The notes under the pieces were generated by a model. The model saw only the letters and a list, made by a program, of their open reading frames with translations, had not been told where the DNA came from and ran no database searches. DNA of 64,000 bases from Zhongshania sp. GTDB lineage: Bacteria; Pseudomonadota; Gammaproteobacteria; Pseudomonadales; Spongiibacteraceae. Position numbers and translations under genes: made by a program. Location of the stretch: NCBI GenBank assembly GCA_018066965.1, contig JAGPVP010000111.1, forward strand, positions 1-64,000, read 5' to 3'. Position 1 is the first letter of the stretch. The number at the start of each line of letters is the position of its first letter. Shown piece after piece: positions 8,249-16,343 of this stretch.

Positions 8249-9802
8249 ATGAATACTTTTGGAAAAACATTACTCGCCAGCGCCCTACTCGGTATTAGCG
8301 CCTGCTCCCCGTTAGCCAGCGTAACGAATCCCAGCGCCAATGCCTTAAGTTTCAATAAACAGCATATCTTTTACACTGACGCGCCCATTTATAGCAGCCA
8401 AAACGAAATAGAAGCCGTCACTAAATCCGGTGAATGGCTCATATGGGCAGAGGATCCACAACAGGAACTGTGGATGGCATCGCTAAGTAACAGCACATTG
8501 ACACCCACAAAAATTGCCACCCTAGACCACGGTGTTGACGGTCTCTGTGCCGCGCCATTATCCGACACGGCACTAGACGTTTTTATTAGCGACGGCGATG
8601 GCGGCATGCACCACTACTGGCTTAACCCACAAGGCGGGCAATTCCACGCCGTACGCAATCTTGCTATCAACCCCGATGTAGAACGCTGCCTGTTAAATGA
8701 ATCGTCATTAATCTACCTAGACCCTTATTTGGGGGCCATGAGTGTCGATCGCAACCCCGAAACCGACACCGTGATTCGCACCGCCAATGTGGCGGCTAAT
8801 CACCACCTAATCGAGCAACTTTCGTCGGCACCGGAATCCCTGATACTCGAACACGCCCATTCAGCACCGCAGGCACCATTCCCGCTTATTAGCGCTGACC
8901 TTGAAACCGACTCGGTTGATCGCGCCGGTGACGCCGCCGACGACCCAGCCATCTTAGTCTCCGATAAGGGCACACTATGGATTGCCGGTACCGACAAACA
9001 GCAAGGCCTTCGGGTATATAACGCACAGGGCAAGCAAATCCACTTTCTTAAACGGGGCCGCTTAAACAATGTTGATAGCCTTGCGCTAACAAACAACCGT
9101 TTCTTGCTGTCCGCCACCAATCGCACAAGTCACAGCATTGATTTATTTATAGCCGAGCCCGATAAAAACCGTATCGAATTCATCTCTGCCATACCGCTCG
9201 CCATGGACGACCCCTACGGCTTGTGCATGGCCAAAGACGCCAGCGGCAAGATCGCGGTCTTTGCCGGTGACTCTGAAGGCTTGGTTCAATACTGGCAGCT
9301 AGATAATAATTACCGCAGCGGTAATATGCTTGCAGAATACCATTTTGATTCCCAAACCGAAGGCTGTGTTTACAACACCGTAGACCATCAGCTCTACGTT
9401 GGCCAAGAAGACAAAGGTATTTGGAAAATAGCGCCAATGAGCGGTGAAAAGACCCTGATTGAAACCATGGCGCAAGGCAACTTAGTCGCGGATGTAGAGG
9501 GCTTAGATATTTATTACGGCGACCAACAATACCTCATTGCCTCTAGCCAAGGCGACGACAGCTATGTTGTCTATCAAATTGCGCCATGGAAGATGCTTAG
9601 CAAATTTCGCATTGGCCCCAACACCCACACTGGACTTGATGGCGCCTCAGAAACCGACGGCCTTGCAGTAAGCGCAAAACCTATTAAGGACTACCCTCAA
9701 GGAATAATGGTCGTACAAGACGGTCGTAACGTAAGCCCAGCCGCCAATCAAAATTTTAAGATTATTAATTGGCAAAAAATTGAAGGCCTATTAAAAAAAT
9801 AA
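8249..9802 (+). CDS. Beta-propeller phytase (3-phytase), lipoprotein-like
   Basis: This 517-residue protein has an N-terminal export signal with a lipobox-like GISAC (Cys20). An incomplete N-terminal propeller-like half is followed by the catalytic six-bladed beta-propeller. Diagnostic segments are DDPAILVS, MDDPYGLCM, QTEGCVYNTVDHQLYVGQED, ADVEGLDIYYG, LIASSQGDDSYVVY and ETDGLAVS. Their acidic residues form the calcium and phosphate sites of this family. The enzyme hydrolyses myo-inositol hexakisphosphate at the cell surface or in the periplasm, releasing phosphate. The length agrees with dual-domain phytases, in which the N-terminal half is a second, incomplete propeller. It probably shares a transcript with the TonB receptor and ends at a strong hairpin. 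Confidence 0.92.
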   Translation: MNTFGKTLLASALLGISACSPLASVTNPSANALSFNKQHIFYTDAPIYSSQNEIEAVTKSGEWLIWAEDPQQELWMASLSNSTLTPTKIATLDHGVDGLCAAPLSDTALDVFISDGDGGMHHYWLNPQGGQFHAVRNLAINPDVERCLLNESSLIYLDPYLGAMSVDRNPETDTVIRTANVAANHHLIEQLSSAPESLILEHAHSAPQAPFPLISADLETDSVDRAGDAADDPAILVSDKGTLWIAGTDKQQGLRVYNAQGKQIHFLKRGRLNNVDSLALTNNRFLLSATNRTSHSIDLFIAEPDKNRIEFISAIPLAMDDPYGLCMAKDASGKIAVFAGDSEGLVQYWQLDNNYRSGNMLAEYHFDSQTEGCVYNTVDHQLYVGQEDKGIWKIAPMSGEKTLIETMAQGNLVADVEGLDIYYGDQQYLIASSQGDDSYVVYQIAPWKMLSKFRIGPNTHTGLDGASETDGLAVSAKPIKDYPQGIMVVQDGRNVSPAANQNFKIINWQKIEGLLKK

Positions 9803-9823
9803 TCTTATTTCATTTATTAAAAA

Positions 9824-9864
9824 CCATCAGTATTGGCCACCTGCCTTAGGGGTAATACTGATGG
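9824..9864. terminator. Bidirectional terminator between phytase and GgpPS genes
   Basis: CCATCAGTATT pairs perfectly with AATACTGATGG around a 19-base loop. The stem is followed by CTTTT on the plus strand and preceded by an A-rich run that becomes U-rich on the minus strand. It serves two convergent genes. Confidence 0.8.
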
Positions 9865-9873
9865 CTTTTACGA

Positions 9874-12138
9874 CTAAGCCACTTCACTTAACGCTGATGA
9901 GCTTTCCGCATCGCGACAAGCATCCACCGCACTCATAAATTCGTCGCCCCACACATTGATGTCATTGTGCTTAACAATGTCGTAAGCCTCCCGCATTCGG
10001 CTGCGCGCTTCATCGCGATTAAGGGTTAGCGCCAAATAGCAGGTTTTCACTAATTCACTTCGGTCGTGGGGGTTTGCCAAAATTGGCCCACGTAATTCAG
10101 CAGCGGCACCGGCAAATTCCGACAAGACCAACACACCTGCCCCATCGGTCATCCCCTGGGTGGCAATATATTCTTTGGCGACCAAGTTTAGGCCGTCCCG
10201 CAGCGGTGTAATCCACATGACATCCGCCATGCTGTAATAAGCTACCAATTCGGCAAACGGCAAGCTGCGGAAGAAGAACTGCAATGGCGTCCAACCCACT
10301 TTGGCAAAGCGGCCATTTATACGCCCCACGGCCTGCTCAATTTGATTTTGTAAATCACGATAAATCGTCATTTCACTGGCGGCGGGTACACAAACCATCA
10401 TTAGCGTTACTTTGTCGTGCAGATCTGGATGCTCATCCAATAAGCGCTCATAAGCCTCAAGCTGTTCGATTATGCCCTTGGTGTAATCCAACCTACCCAC
10501 CGACAAAATCATGCGAGTGCCGTGCAGCTCTTGTCGCAATTCATCCATACGCTGCTGGACCTTTTCCTCTTTCAAGGCATTCTCTACCCGCTTCAAGTCC
10601 AAACCGACCGGATGGGCGCCTAAGCAGATACGGCGATCATTCACCTTAATTTCAGTGCTCATTTCATCCAAACCTACCGCACAGCCGTAGGTGAAAAAGC
10701 GTGGCGCACAATTCATTTTTGCCGTCACTTCCAAGGGGGTAACGCCACGCGCCACGTCGACAAAATTCTCGGACTGGCGGGGAATATGAAAGCCAATATA
10801 ATCGCACTGCAGCAAGCTGCCGATTATGTCTCGACGCCACGGAATGACATTGAACACATCCGCCGAGGGGAAATAAGTGTGGTGGAAAAATGCAATAACA
10901 ACGTCTGGACGTAGTTCGCGCAAATATGCCGGCACCATCCACAAATTGTAATCGTGTATCCAAACCGTTGCGCCTTCTGCAGCTTCTGCGGCGGCTGATT
11001 CTGCAAAGCGTCGATTCACATCGAGAAACACTTGCCAGTGATCTTCTCTAAAAGTGGCCCGCTCCCAAAACGTGTGTAACGTAGGCCAAAAGGCTTCTTT
11101 AGAGAACTTCTTATAAAAAATATCGACGTCGCTTTTACTCAAGGCCACCCGCGACGCGACAAGATTCGGGTATTGAGCCGTATCAACTTCGGTATGGGTT
11201 TCAAACTTGCCGTCGGTCGGCTCGTGAATAGACCACGCCACCCATGAGCCCGCACGCCCATCGGCAAAAAAGCTCATCAACGTTGGAATAATGCCATTGG
11301 GCGATGTGGGCTTGCGGCGAATGGTTTGGCCATTTTCACGAAACTCTTCATAGGGAAGACGGTGATACACAATCACCAAATCAGACTTTCCCGGCACTGC
11401 TACATCGCGCTGTTCTGCCTCCATACCAGCCGTACCGAGAAAGCCAAAATGCTTAAACGCTTGCAGTATGCCACCACAACCCGGTTGCTCAGCGTGATAG
11501 ACACGCGCTCTATTTTCAGTGCTTTTTAGCAATGCTGGCTCAGAGTCACCCACGCAAACCCCGATAAAACCATGCTCGTACATAGAGAGGTCATTTAAAG
11601 TATCGCCGGCTACCAAGACATTTTCATCGCCAAGACCTAGCAGCTCGACTAAGCCTCGTAGCGTCGAGCCTTTATTGACTCCCTTGGGCAAAATATCCAA
11701 ATACAAACCAGCCGAATACAAGAGTTCGCAATCTAGGTCGCGCACCACGGCTTCAAGCTCGCTGCTAATGGCCTCTGCGCCACAAAAGAAGGAGAAGCGC
11801 CGCTCCTGAGGAACATCCTGACGTTGTAAATTTGGGATATGTGCCACCGCTTGTTCAACCACATGCTCACCCGGCCAACGTTTATCAATATCGCCCTGTA
11901 GTGGTTGAATAGCTTGCTGGGTATGACCATCTACGACGGTACAACCCACGTCGCAAATAATGTAATCAGGTTCAGGAATCGTTGGATCAGCAAGCAGCGG
12001 TAACACCGACTCAAGCCCGCGACCAGTGACAAAGGCCAGTTTGATTTCGGGATGAGCCGCAATCAACTGATAGAGTTTAAGGCGTTGATCGTTATCGCCC
12101 GCTAAAAATGTACCGTCTAAATCCGTTGCTAAAAGCAT
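9874..12138 (-). CDS. ggpPS: Glucosylglycerol-phosphate synthase/phosphatase, HAD + GT20 fusion
   Basis: This 754-residue two-domain enzyme has an N-terminal HAD phosphatase-like domain (residues about 1-240, DLDGTFL with the catalytic Asp pair, and VAGDTLNDLSM). The C-terminal part is a GT20 domain of the trehalose-phosphate synthase superfamily (WIHDYNLWMVPAYL, GRLDYTKGI, TPLRDGLNLVAKEYIA). This domain order is characteristic of proteobacterial GgpPS. Those enzymes make glucosylglycerol 3-phosphate from ADP-glucose and glycerol 3-phosphate, then dephosphorylate it to the osmoprotectant glucosylglycerol. Trehalose synthesis is the main alternative, but separate OtsA/OtsB proteins are more usual there. 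The ATG follows a palindrome that overlaps the ribosome site, suggesting regulation. It is monocistronic, between a terminator and a 395-base upstream region. Confidence 0.83.
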   Translation of the reverse strand: MLLATDLDGTFLAGDNDQRLKLYQLIAAHPEIKLAFVTGRGLESVLPLLADPTIPEPDYIICDVGCTVVDGHTQQAIQPLQGDIDKRWPGEHVVEQAVAHIPNLQRQDVPQERRFSFFCGAEAISSELEAVVRDLDCELLYSAGLYLDILPKGVNKGSTLRGLVELLGLGDENVLVAGDTLNDLSMYEHGFIGVCVGDSEPALLKSTENRARVYHAEQPGCGGILQAFKHFGFLGTAGMEAEQRDVAVPGKSDLVIVYHRLPYEEFRENGQTIRRKPTSPNGIIPTLMSFFADGRAGSWVAWSIHEPTDGKFETHTEVDTAQYPNLVASRVALSKSDVDIFYKKFSKEAFWPTLHTFWERATFREDHWQVFLDVNRRFAESAAAEAAEGATVWIHDYNLWMVPAYLRELRPDVVIAFFHHTYFPSADVFNVIPWRRDIIGSLLQCDYIGFHIPRQSENFVDVARGVTPLEVTAKMNCAPRFFTYGCAVGLDEMSTEIKVNDRRICLGAHPVGLDLKRVENALKEEKVQQRMDELRQELHGTRMILSVGRLDYTKGIIEQLEAYERLLDEHPDLHDKVTLMMVCVPAASEMTIYRDLQNQIEQAVGRINGRFAKVGWTPLQFFFRSLPFAELVAYYSMADVMWITPLRDGLNLVAKEYIATQGMTDGAGVLVLSEFAGAAAELRGPILANPHDRSELVKTCYLALTLNRDEARSRMREAYDIVKHNDINVWGDEFMSAVDACRDAESSSALSEVA

Positions 12139-12146
12139 TTTAATAC

Positions 12147-12162
12147 CTGCGTTTGAACGCAG
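12147..12162 (-). promoter_or_regulatory. Perfect 16-base palindrome overlapping the ggpPS ribosome site
   Basis: CTGCGTTTGAACGCAG is self-complementary and lies 9 bases upstream of the ggpPS ATG. In the transcript its 3' arm (AACGCAG plus the next G) includes the CAGG that would serve as Shine-Dalgarno sequence. It could be a translational hairpin or a dimeric-repressor operator. The structure is directly visible; its function is inferred. Confidence 0.5.
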
Positions 12163-12533
12163 AGCCCAGCTCCCACCAGACTCCGGGTGCTGTTACAAAA
12201 ATTCATAACACCAACATACTACACAGCCACACTACATAATGATTTATATATATTGCGTCGTGCTTACTTTGAACACAGAGAAACATGCAGAAACTGTGCC
12301 GACCAAAAATCAGAAAGCACTATAAATCCAGCTGAAAACACCACAATGTATAACCATACGCAGTTTCGAAAATATTGAAATTTTATCAGTAAAAATTAAT
12401 TCCCATACTTTTTCACACTCTAGCGCACCAACAGATCAAGAATCGCACCAAAGCAGCGCGCTCGAAAAAATTCATAAAAATAGTTAAAAGTAAATTTGCC
12501 CCAACGCAAAAGCTGTGCCACAGTAAAAACGTA
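12163..12533. other. AT-rich intergenic region between ggpPS and the ectoine cluster
   Basis: These are divergent upstream regions for ggpPS (minus) and the deacetylase gene (plus). The sequence is AT-rich, with stretches such as TTTATATATATT. I find no convincing coding frame, RNA gene or clear promoter hexamer pair. Salt-responsive promoters are expected here but cannot be placed by eye. Confidence 0.5.
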
Positions 12534-13727
12534 ATGACTACTTTCTGGCTAGACACTATGGCCGCTGCGCAAACTCTGCGCCGTGACTTACACGCCCACC
12601 CCGAGCCCGGCTGGCAAGAGGTTCGCACCGCTGAAACGGTACGCAACGCCCTCGATCGCCTAGCCATACCTTGGCGCAAATGTGCAGGCACTGGCACCAT
12701 TGCCACCTTACAAGCATCAAACCCTCAATACGGCGCTAAACATATTGCTTTGCGCGGTGATATCGACGCCCTTCCCATTATTGAACAAACCGGCAAAGCG
12801 TGGTCGTCTACCCAATCCGGCTGTATGCACGCCTGTGGTCACGACGGTCATACCGCCACCTTATTGGCCAGTGCCCAATGGCTAAAACACAATGAACAAA
12901 GTCTGACTGGCCCTGTCACATTATTATTCCAACCAGCAGAAGAAGGCGGGCACGGCGCACGAGAAATGATTAACGAAGGCGCACTAGACGGTATCGACGA
13001 AATTTACGGCTGGCATAATTGGCCTGCCGTCCCCTTCGGGAAGCTTGTTTGCCCGGACGATATTGTTATGTGTGGCAACGGCACCTTCACCATTACTGTT
13101 ATCGGCAAAGGTGGCCACGCCAGCCAACCTGAACTCTGCCGCGATCCGGTGCTGGCCGCCAGTGCGATTACCTTGGCCCTGCAACAGATTGTGAGTCGGC
13201 GCCTAGCGCCACAACAAGCTGCGGTGATCAGCGTAACCTCATTCATGGCTGACAGCGGGCCGACTATTATTCCGCAGCAAGCCGTATTAGGCGGCAGTAT
13301 TAGAGTGCCGGATGATGCTACCCGCCATCAGATCAACACGCTCATTACCGAAGTCAGCCAGCAAACGGCGCAGAGTTATGGGGTGGAATGCCGTGTAGAA
13401 ATTACGCCGCGCTATAACCCGACTATTAACCATCCCGCACAAGCGCAGCGCGTTCGCCAGCTATGGCAAGACAGCTACGGCACAGATTCTATCGACCTAA
13501 ACACCCGCACGCCCATTATGGCGTCTGAAGATTTTAGTTATTACCTCCGAGAAATTCCCGGCGCATTTGCGCTCATCGGTGCAGATGATGGTGACGAACA
13601 CCATCAAGTGCCCTGTCACAGTCCGCATTACGACTTTAACGACAAATTAATTCCTCTAGTGAGCACATTGTTTTCTCGCCTTTGTGGCGTGACAACGCCC
13701 GAAAAACCTGCACAACAAACCATCTGA
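12534..13727 (+). CDS. doeB2: M20 family amidohydrolase, probable N-acetyl-diaminobutyrate deacetylase of ectoine catabolism (DoeB2 type)
   Basis: This 397-residue protein has the M20D/amidohydrolase layout: LHAHPEPGWQE at the N-terminus, metal-binding CGHDGHTA, catalytic QPAEEGGHGA, HNWPAVPFG, the dimerisation-domain motif GKGGHASQP, and a C-terminal ASEDFSYYL. Hippurate hydrolase-like enzymes of this group remove acyl groups from amino acids. It is the first of four genes, the others being an EctB-like transaminase, an ectoine hydrolase and a semialdehyde dehydrogenase. The likely step is therefore removal of acetate from N-alpha-acetyl-2,4-diaminobutyrate. Many ectoine degraders use an AstE-like DoeB/EutE instead; the M20 form is a non-homologous substitute. 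No strong ribosome site is visible at the ATG. Confidence 0.75.
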   Translation: MTTFWLDTMAAAQTLRRDLHAHPEPGWQEVRTAETVRNALDRLAIPWRKCAGTGTIATLQASNPQYGAKHIALRGDIDALPIIEQTGKAWSSTQSGCMHACGHDGHTATLLASAQWLKHNEQSLTGPVTLLFQPAEEGGHGAREMINEGALDGIDEIYGWHNWPAVPFGKLVCPDDIVMCGNGTFTITVIGKGGHASQPELCRDPVLAASAITLALQQIVSRRLAPQQAAVISVTSFMADSGPTIIPQQAVLGGSIRVPDDATRHQINTLITEVSQQTAQSYGVECRVEITPRYNPTINHPAQAQRVRQLWQDSYGTDSIDLNTRTPIMASEDFSYYLREIPGAFALIGADDGDEHHQVPCHSPHYDFNDKLIPLVSTLFSRLCGVTTPEKPAQQTI

Positions 13728-13780
13728 AAATAGCAAAACGTCGATACGTCGACCGACTTTATTTACAAGAAGGAGTTCGC

Positions 13781-15019
13781 ATGAGTATTTTTGAGCAACG
13801 TGAATCAGACATCCGCGCCTATTGCCGTGTTTACCCCGTGGTATTCGACAAAGCCGTAAATGCCCGCCAAACCGATGAAGACGGTAAACAATACATCGAC
13901 TTTTTTGCCGGCGCTGGGGTGCTAAATTTCGGTCACAACAATCCGCGCATGAAAAAGGCCATGATTCAGTATTTGGAATCAGACGGCGTTACCCACACCC
14001 TAGACATGCACTCCACGGCCAAACGCGCCTTTATGGAACGCTTTGTAAAAACCATTCTTGAACCCCGTAACATGAGCCACAAAATGCAGTTCATGGGCCC
14101 CACCGGCACCAATGCGGTAGAAGCTGCGCTAAAAATTGCGCGCCGCGCAACAGGCAGACAAGAAATTGCCGCCTTTACCCACGGCTTTCATGGCATGACC
14201 CTAGGCTCACTGGCCTGCACTGCCAATGCCTATTTCCGTGGCGCCGCGGGTGTACCCCTCAACCATGTGTCACACCACAAATTTGGCTGCACAGAGCATC
14301 TTGAACAACTCGCCGCTTATTACGCCGATGCCTCCAGCGGCATCACACCCCCTGCCGCATTTTTAGTCGAAACCATACAGGCCGAAGGCGGCGTTAACGT
14401 CGCCAGTAAAGAATGGCTGCAAGGCTTGGCAAAACTTGCCAAAGACGTGGGCGCGCTATTCATTATTGATGACATCCAAGTCGGCTGTGGCCGCACCGGA
14501 AACTACTTTAGCTTCGACGATATGGATCTCGACCCCGATGTAGTTTGCCTCGCTAAAGGCGTTGGCGGCATGGGCACCCCTATGGCGCTCAACCTCGTCA
14601 AACCCGAGATAGATAAGCACTGGTCGCCCGGCGAACATACCGGCACATTTAGGGGGCAATCTCTATCGTTTGTAGCCGGCTCAGAAGCATTGAGTTATTT
14701 CGAAGACGACGAGCTGATGACCGAAGTAAGTAGTAAAGCTGGCGTCATGGCGCGTGCACTCGCGCCGCTAGAGAAAAACTTTAGCGCGGTTGCCGTACGC
14801 GGCAAGGGCATGATCCTCGGTTTAGACGTTGGCAGTGGCGAACGAGCCAAGGCGATTGTCGATAGCTGCTTCGCCGACGGCCTACTTATAGCCAGCTGCG
14901 GCACGGGTGGCCGCGTTGTTAAATTAATACCACCGCTGACTATTCCAGATGAAGACTTACAACAGGGCCTAGATACCTTGGTTCGCAATACCACCAGGAT
15001 CATGGAGGCTGCCGCATGA
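13781..15019 (+). CDS. doeD: Diaminobutyrate-2-oxoglutarate transaminase of ectoine catabolism (EctB/DoeD-like)
   Basis: This is a class III PLP aminotransferase of 412 residues that closely resembles EctB at the N-terminus (YIDFFAGAGVLNFGHNNP, THTLDMHSTAKR, GPTGTNAVEAALK). The PLP-lysine region is CLAKGVGGMGTPM, followed by PGEHTGTFRG. It would convert L-2,4-diaminobutyrate with 2-oxoglutarate to aspartate 4-semialdehyde and glutamate. Placement with a deacetylase, an ectoine hydrolase and an aldehyde dehydrogenase, with no ectA/ectC, supports the catabolic direction. An upstream in-frame ATG exists, but AAGGAG sits seven bases before the chosen ATG. The stop overlaps the next ATG (ATGA). 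Confidence 0.85.
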   Translation: MSIFEQRESDIRAYCRVYPVVFDKAVNARQTDEDGKQYIDFFAGAGVLNFGHNNPRMKKAMIQYLESDGVTHTLDMHSTAKRAFMERFVKTILEPRNMSHKMQFMGPTGTNAVEAALKIARRATGRQEIAAFTHGFHGMTLGSLACTANAYFRGAAGVPLNHVSHHKFGCTEHLEQLAAYYADASSGITPPAAFLVETIQAEGGVNVASKEWLQGLAKLAKDVGALFIIDDIQVGCGRTGNYFSFDDMDLDPDVVCLAKGVGGMGTPMALNLVKPEIDKHWSPGEHTGTFRGQSLSFVAGSEALSYFEDDELMTEVSSKAGVMARALAPLEKNFSAVAVRGKGMILGLDVGSGERAKAIVDSCFADGLLIASCGTGGRVVKLIPPLTIPDEDLQQGLDTLVRNTTRIMEAAA

Positions 15020-16287
15020 TCAATCGTGACGACATGACTTTCCCGTTTGAGGAATATGAACGCCGCCTTAGTGAGTTGCGGCTTCGCATTGCTGATCGAC
15101 GCTTAGATGCCGTGGTGATTTCTGATCCAGAAAACATCATGTATCTGACCGATTACCAAACCACCGGCTATTCATTCTTCCAAGCGCTCGTTGTGCCCTT
15201 AAACGACGAGCCCTTCATGATTACTCGCGCACTTGAGGAATCAAACATCATCGCCCGCACATGGGTAGAGCGCACGCGCCCCTACCCTGACACCGGCGAT
15301 GCCATTCAAATGTTAGTGGATGCCTTACGGGAATTTGGTCTATCCAAGAAACGTATCGGCTATGAACGCAATAGCTACTTCTTTCCCGCTTACCAACAAG
15401 ATCGTATACACACCACACTGACCGAAGCCAAATTATTAGATTGCTTTGGGATTGTTGAACAAGGCCGTATTTGTAAATCATCCGCTGAAATCCAGCTTAT
15501 GCGCAAAGCGGCCTTCGCCACCGAAGCAGGTATGCAAGCGGGTATAGACGCCTGCCAAGCCGGCGTAACCGAGAATGAAATTGGCGCCGCGATCAGCGCC
15601 GCCATGTTCCGCGCCGGCGGCGAACCACCTGCCGTTATGCCTTATGTCACCTCTGGCCCAAGAACCATGATTGGCCATGCCACATGGGAAGGTCGTACCG
15701 TGCTACCCGGCGAGCATGTGTTTTTAGAAGTTGGCGGCTGCTATCGCCGCTACCACACCGCCATGATGCGTACCGTGGTACTCGGCAAACTCAGTCACTC
15801 TATGCATCACGCACAAGAAAAAATGAAATACGCATTACAAGCAGTACGCGAAAAAGTACAGCCGGGAATGACCGTCTCTGACGCCGACAATTTGGTGCGA
15901 AATATTATTTCTGACAATGATTGTGGTGCACGACTCATTACCCGCTCAGGCTACTCTATAGGTATCGCGTTTCCGCCTAGCTGGGACGAAGGTTATATCG
16001 TCAGTCTTAAACAAGGCGAGTCGACTGTGCTGCAACCCGGCATGACCTTCCACATCATTCCGTGGATGTGGGGAGTAGATGGCGATAAAACCTGTGGGAT
16101 CTCAGACACAATTTATATTACCGATGACGGCTGTGAATCATTTTTCACAATGGACAGAGACTTCACCGTCAAACCGGAACAAGCAGAACCGGCGCTACTA
16201 GAGTTTGACGAAGCGCGTAAAAACAAACGTGAAAAAGCCGAGGCCGGCAAAATTGACGATAAGGCCAAAGCAAAAAGCGGTGAATAA
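15016..16287 (+). CDS. doeA: Ectoine hydrolase, M24 peptidase family
   Basis: This 423-residue pita-bread-fold protein has the creatinase-type N-terminal domain (RLDAVVISDPENIMYLTDY) and an M24 domain (EVGGCYRRYHTAMMRTVVLG, LQPGMTFHIIPW). DoeA/EutD opens the tetrahydropyrimidine ring of ectoine to N-acetyl-diaminobutyrates. It is translationally coupled to the transaminase by a 4-base ATGA overlap. The C-terminal 25 residues form a charged Lys/Glu/Asp/Ala tail (EARKNKREKAEAGKIDD) that looks like an extension relative to typical members of about 400 residues. Other M24 activities are possible, but the neighbours make ectoine the best call. Confidence 0.85.
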   Translation: MINRDDMTFPFEEYERRLSELRLRIADRRLDAVVISDPENIMYLTDYQTTGYSFFQALVVPLNDEPFMITRALEESNIIARTWVERTRPYPDTGDAIQMLVDALREFGLSKKRIGYERNSYFFPAYQQDRIHTTLTEAKLLDCFGIVEQGRICKSSAEIQLMRKAAFATEAGMQAGIDACQAGVTENEIGAAISAAMFRAGGEPPAVMPYVTSGPRTMIGHATWEGRTVLPGEHVFLEVGGCYRRYHTAMMRTVVLGKLSHSMHHAQEKMKYALQAVREKVQPGMTVSDADNLVRNIISDNDCGARLITRSGYSIGIAFPPSWDEGYIVSLKQGESTVLQPGMTFHIIPWMWGVDGDKTCGISDTIYITDDGCESFFTMDRDFTVKPEQAEPALLEFDEARKNKREKAEAGKIDDKAKAKSGE

Positions 16288-16343
16288 TATAGCCATTTAT
16301 TTAAAGCCCTTTTTGACTAAACCAACATCACGATGAGGTAGCC

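Noticed and set aside
12187-12378. Small open frame in the gap before the ectoine cluster
   Set aside because: It is AT-rich, low-complexity coding with no ribosome site or known domain.
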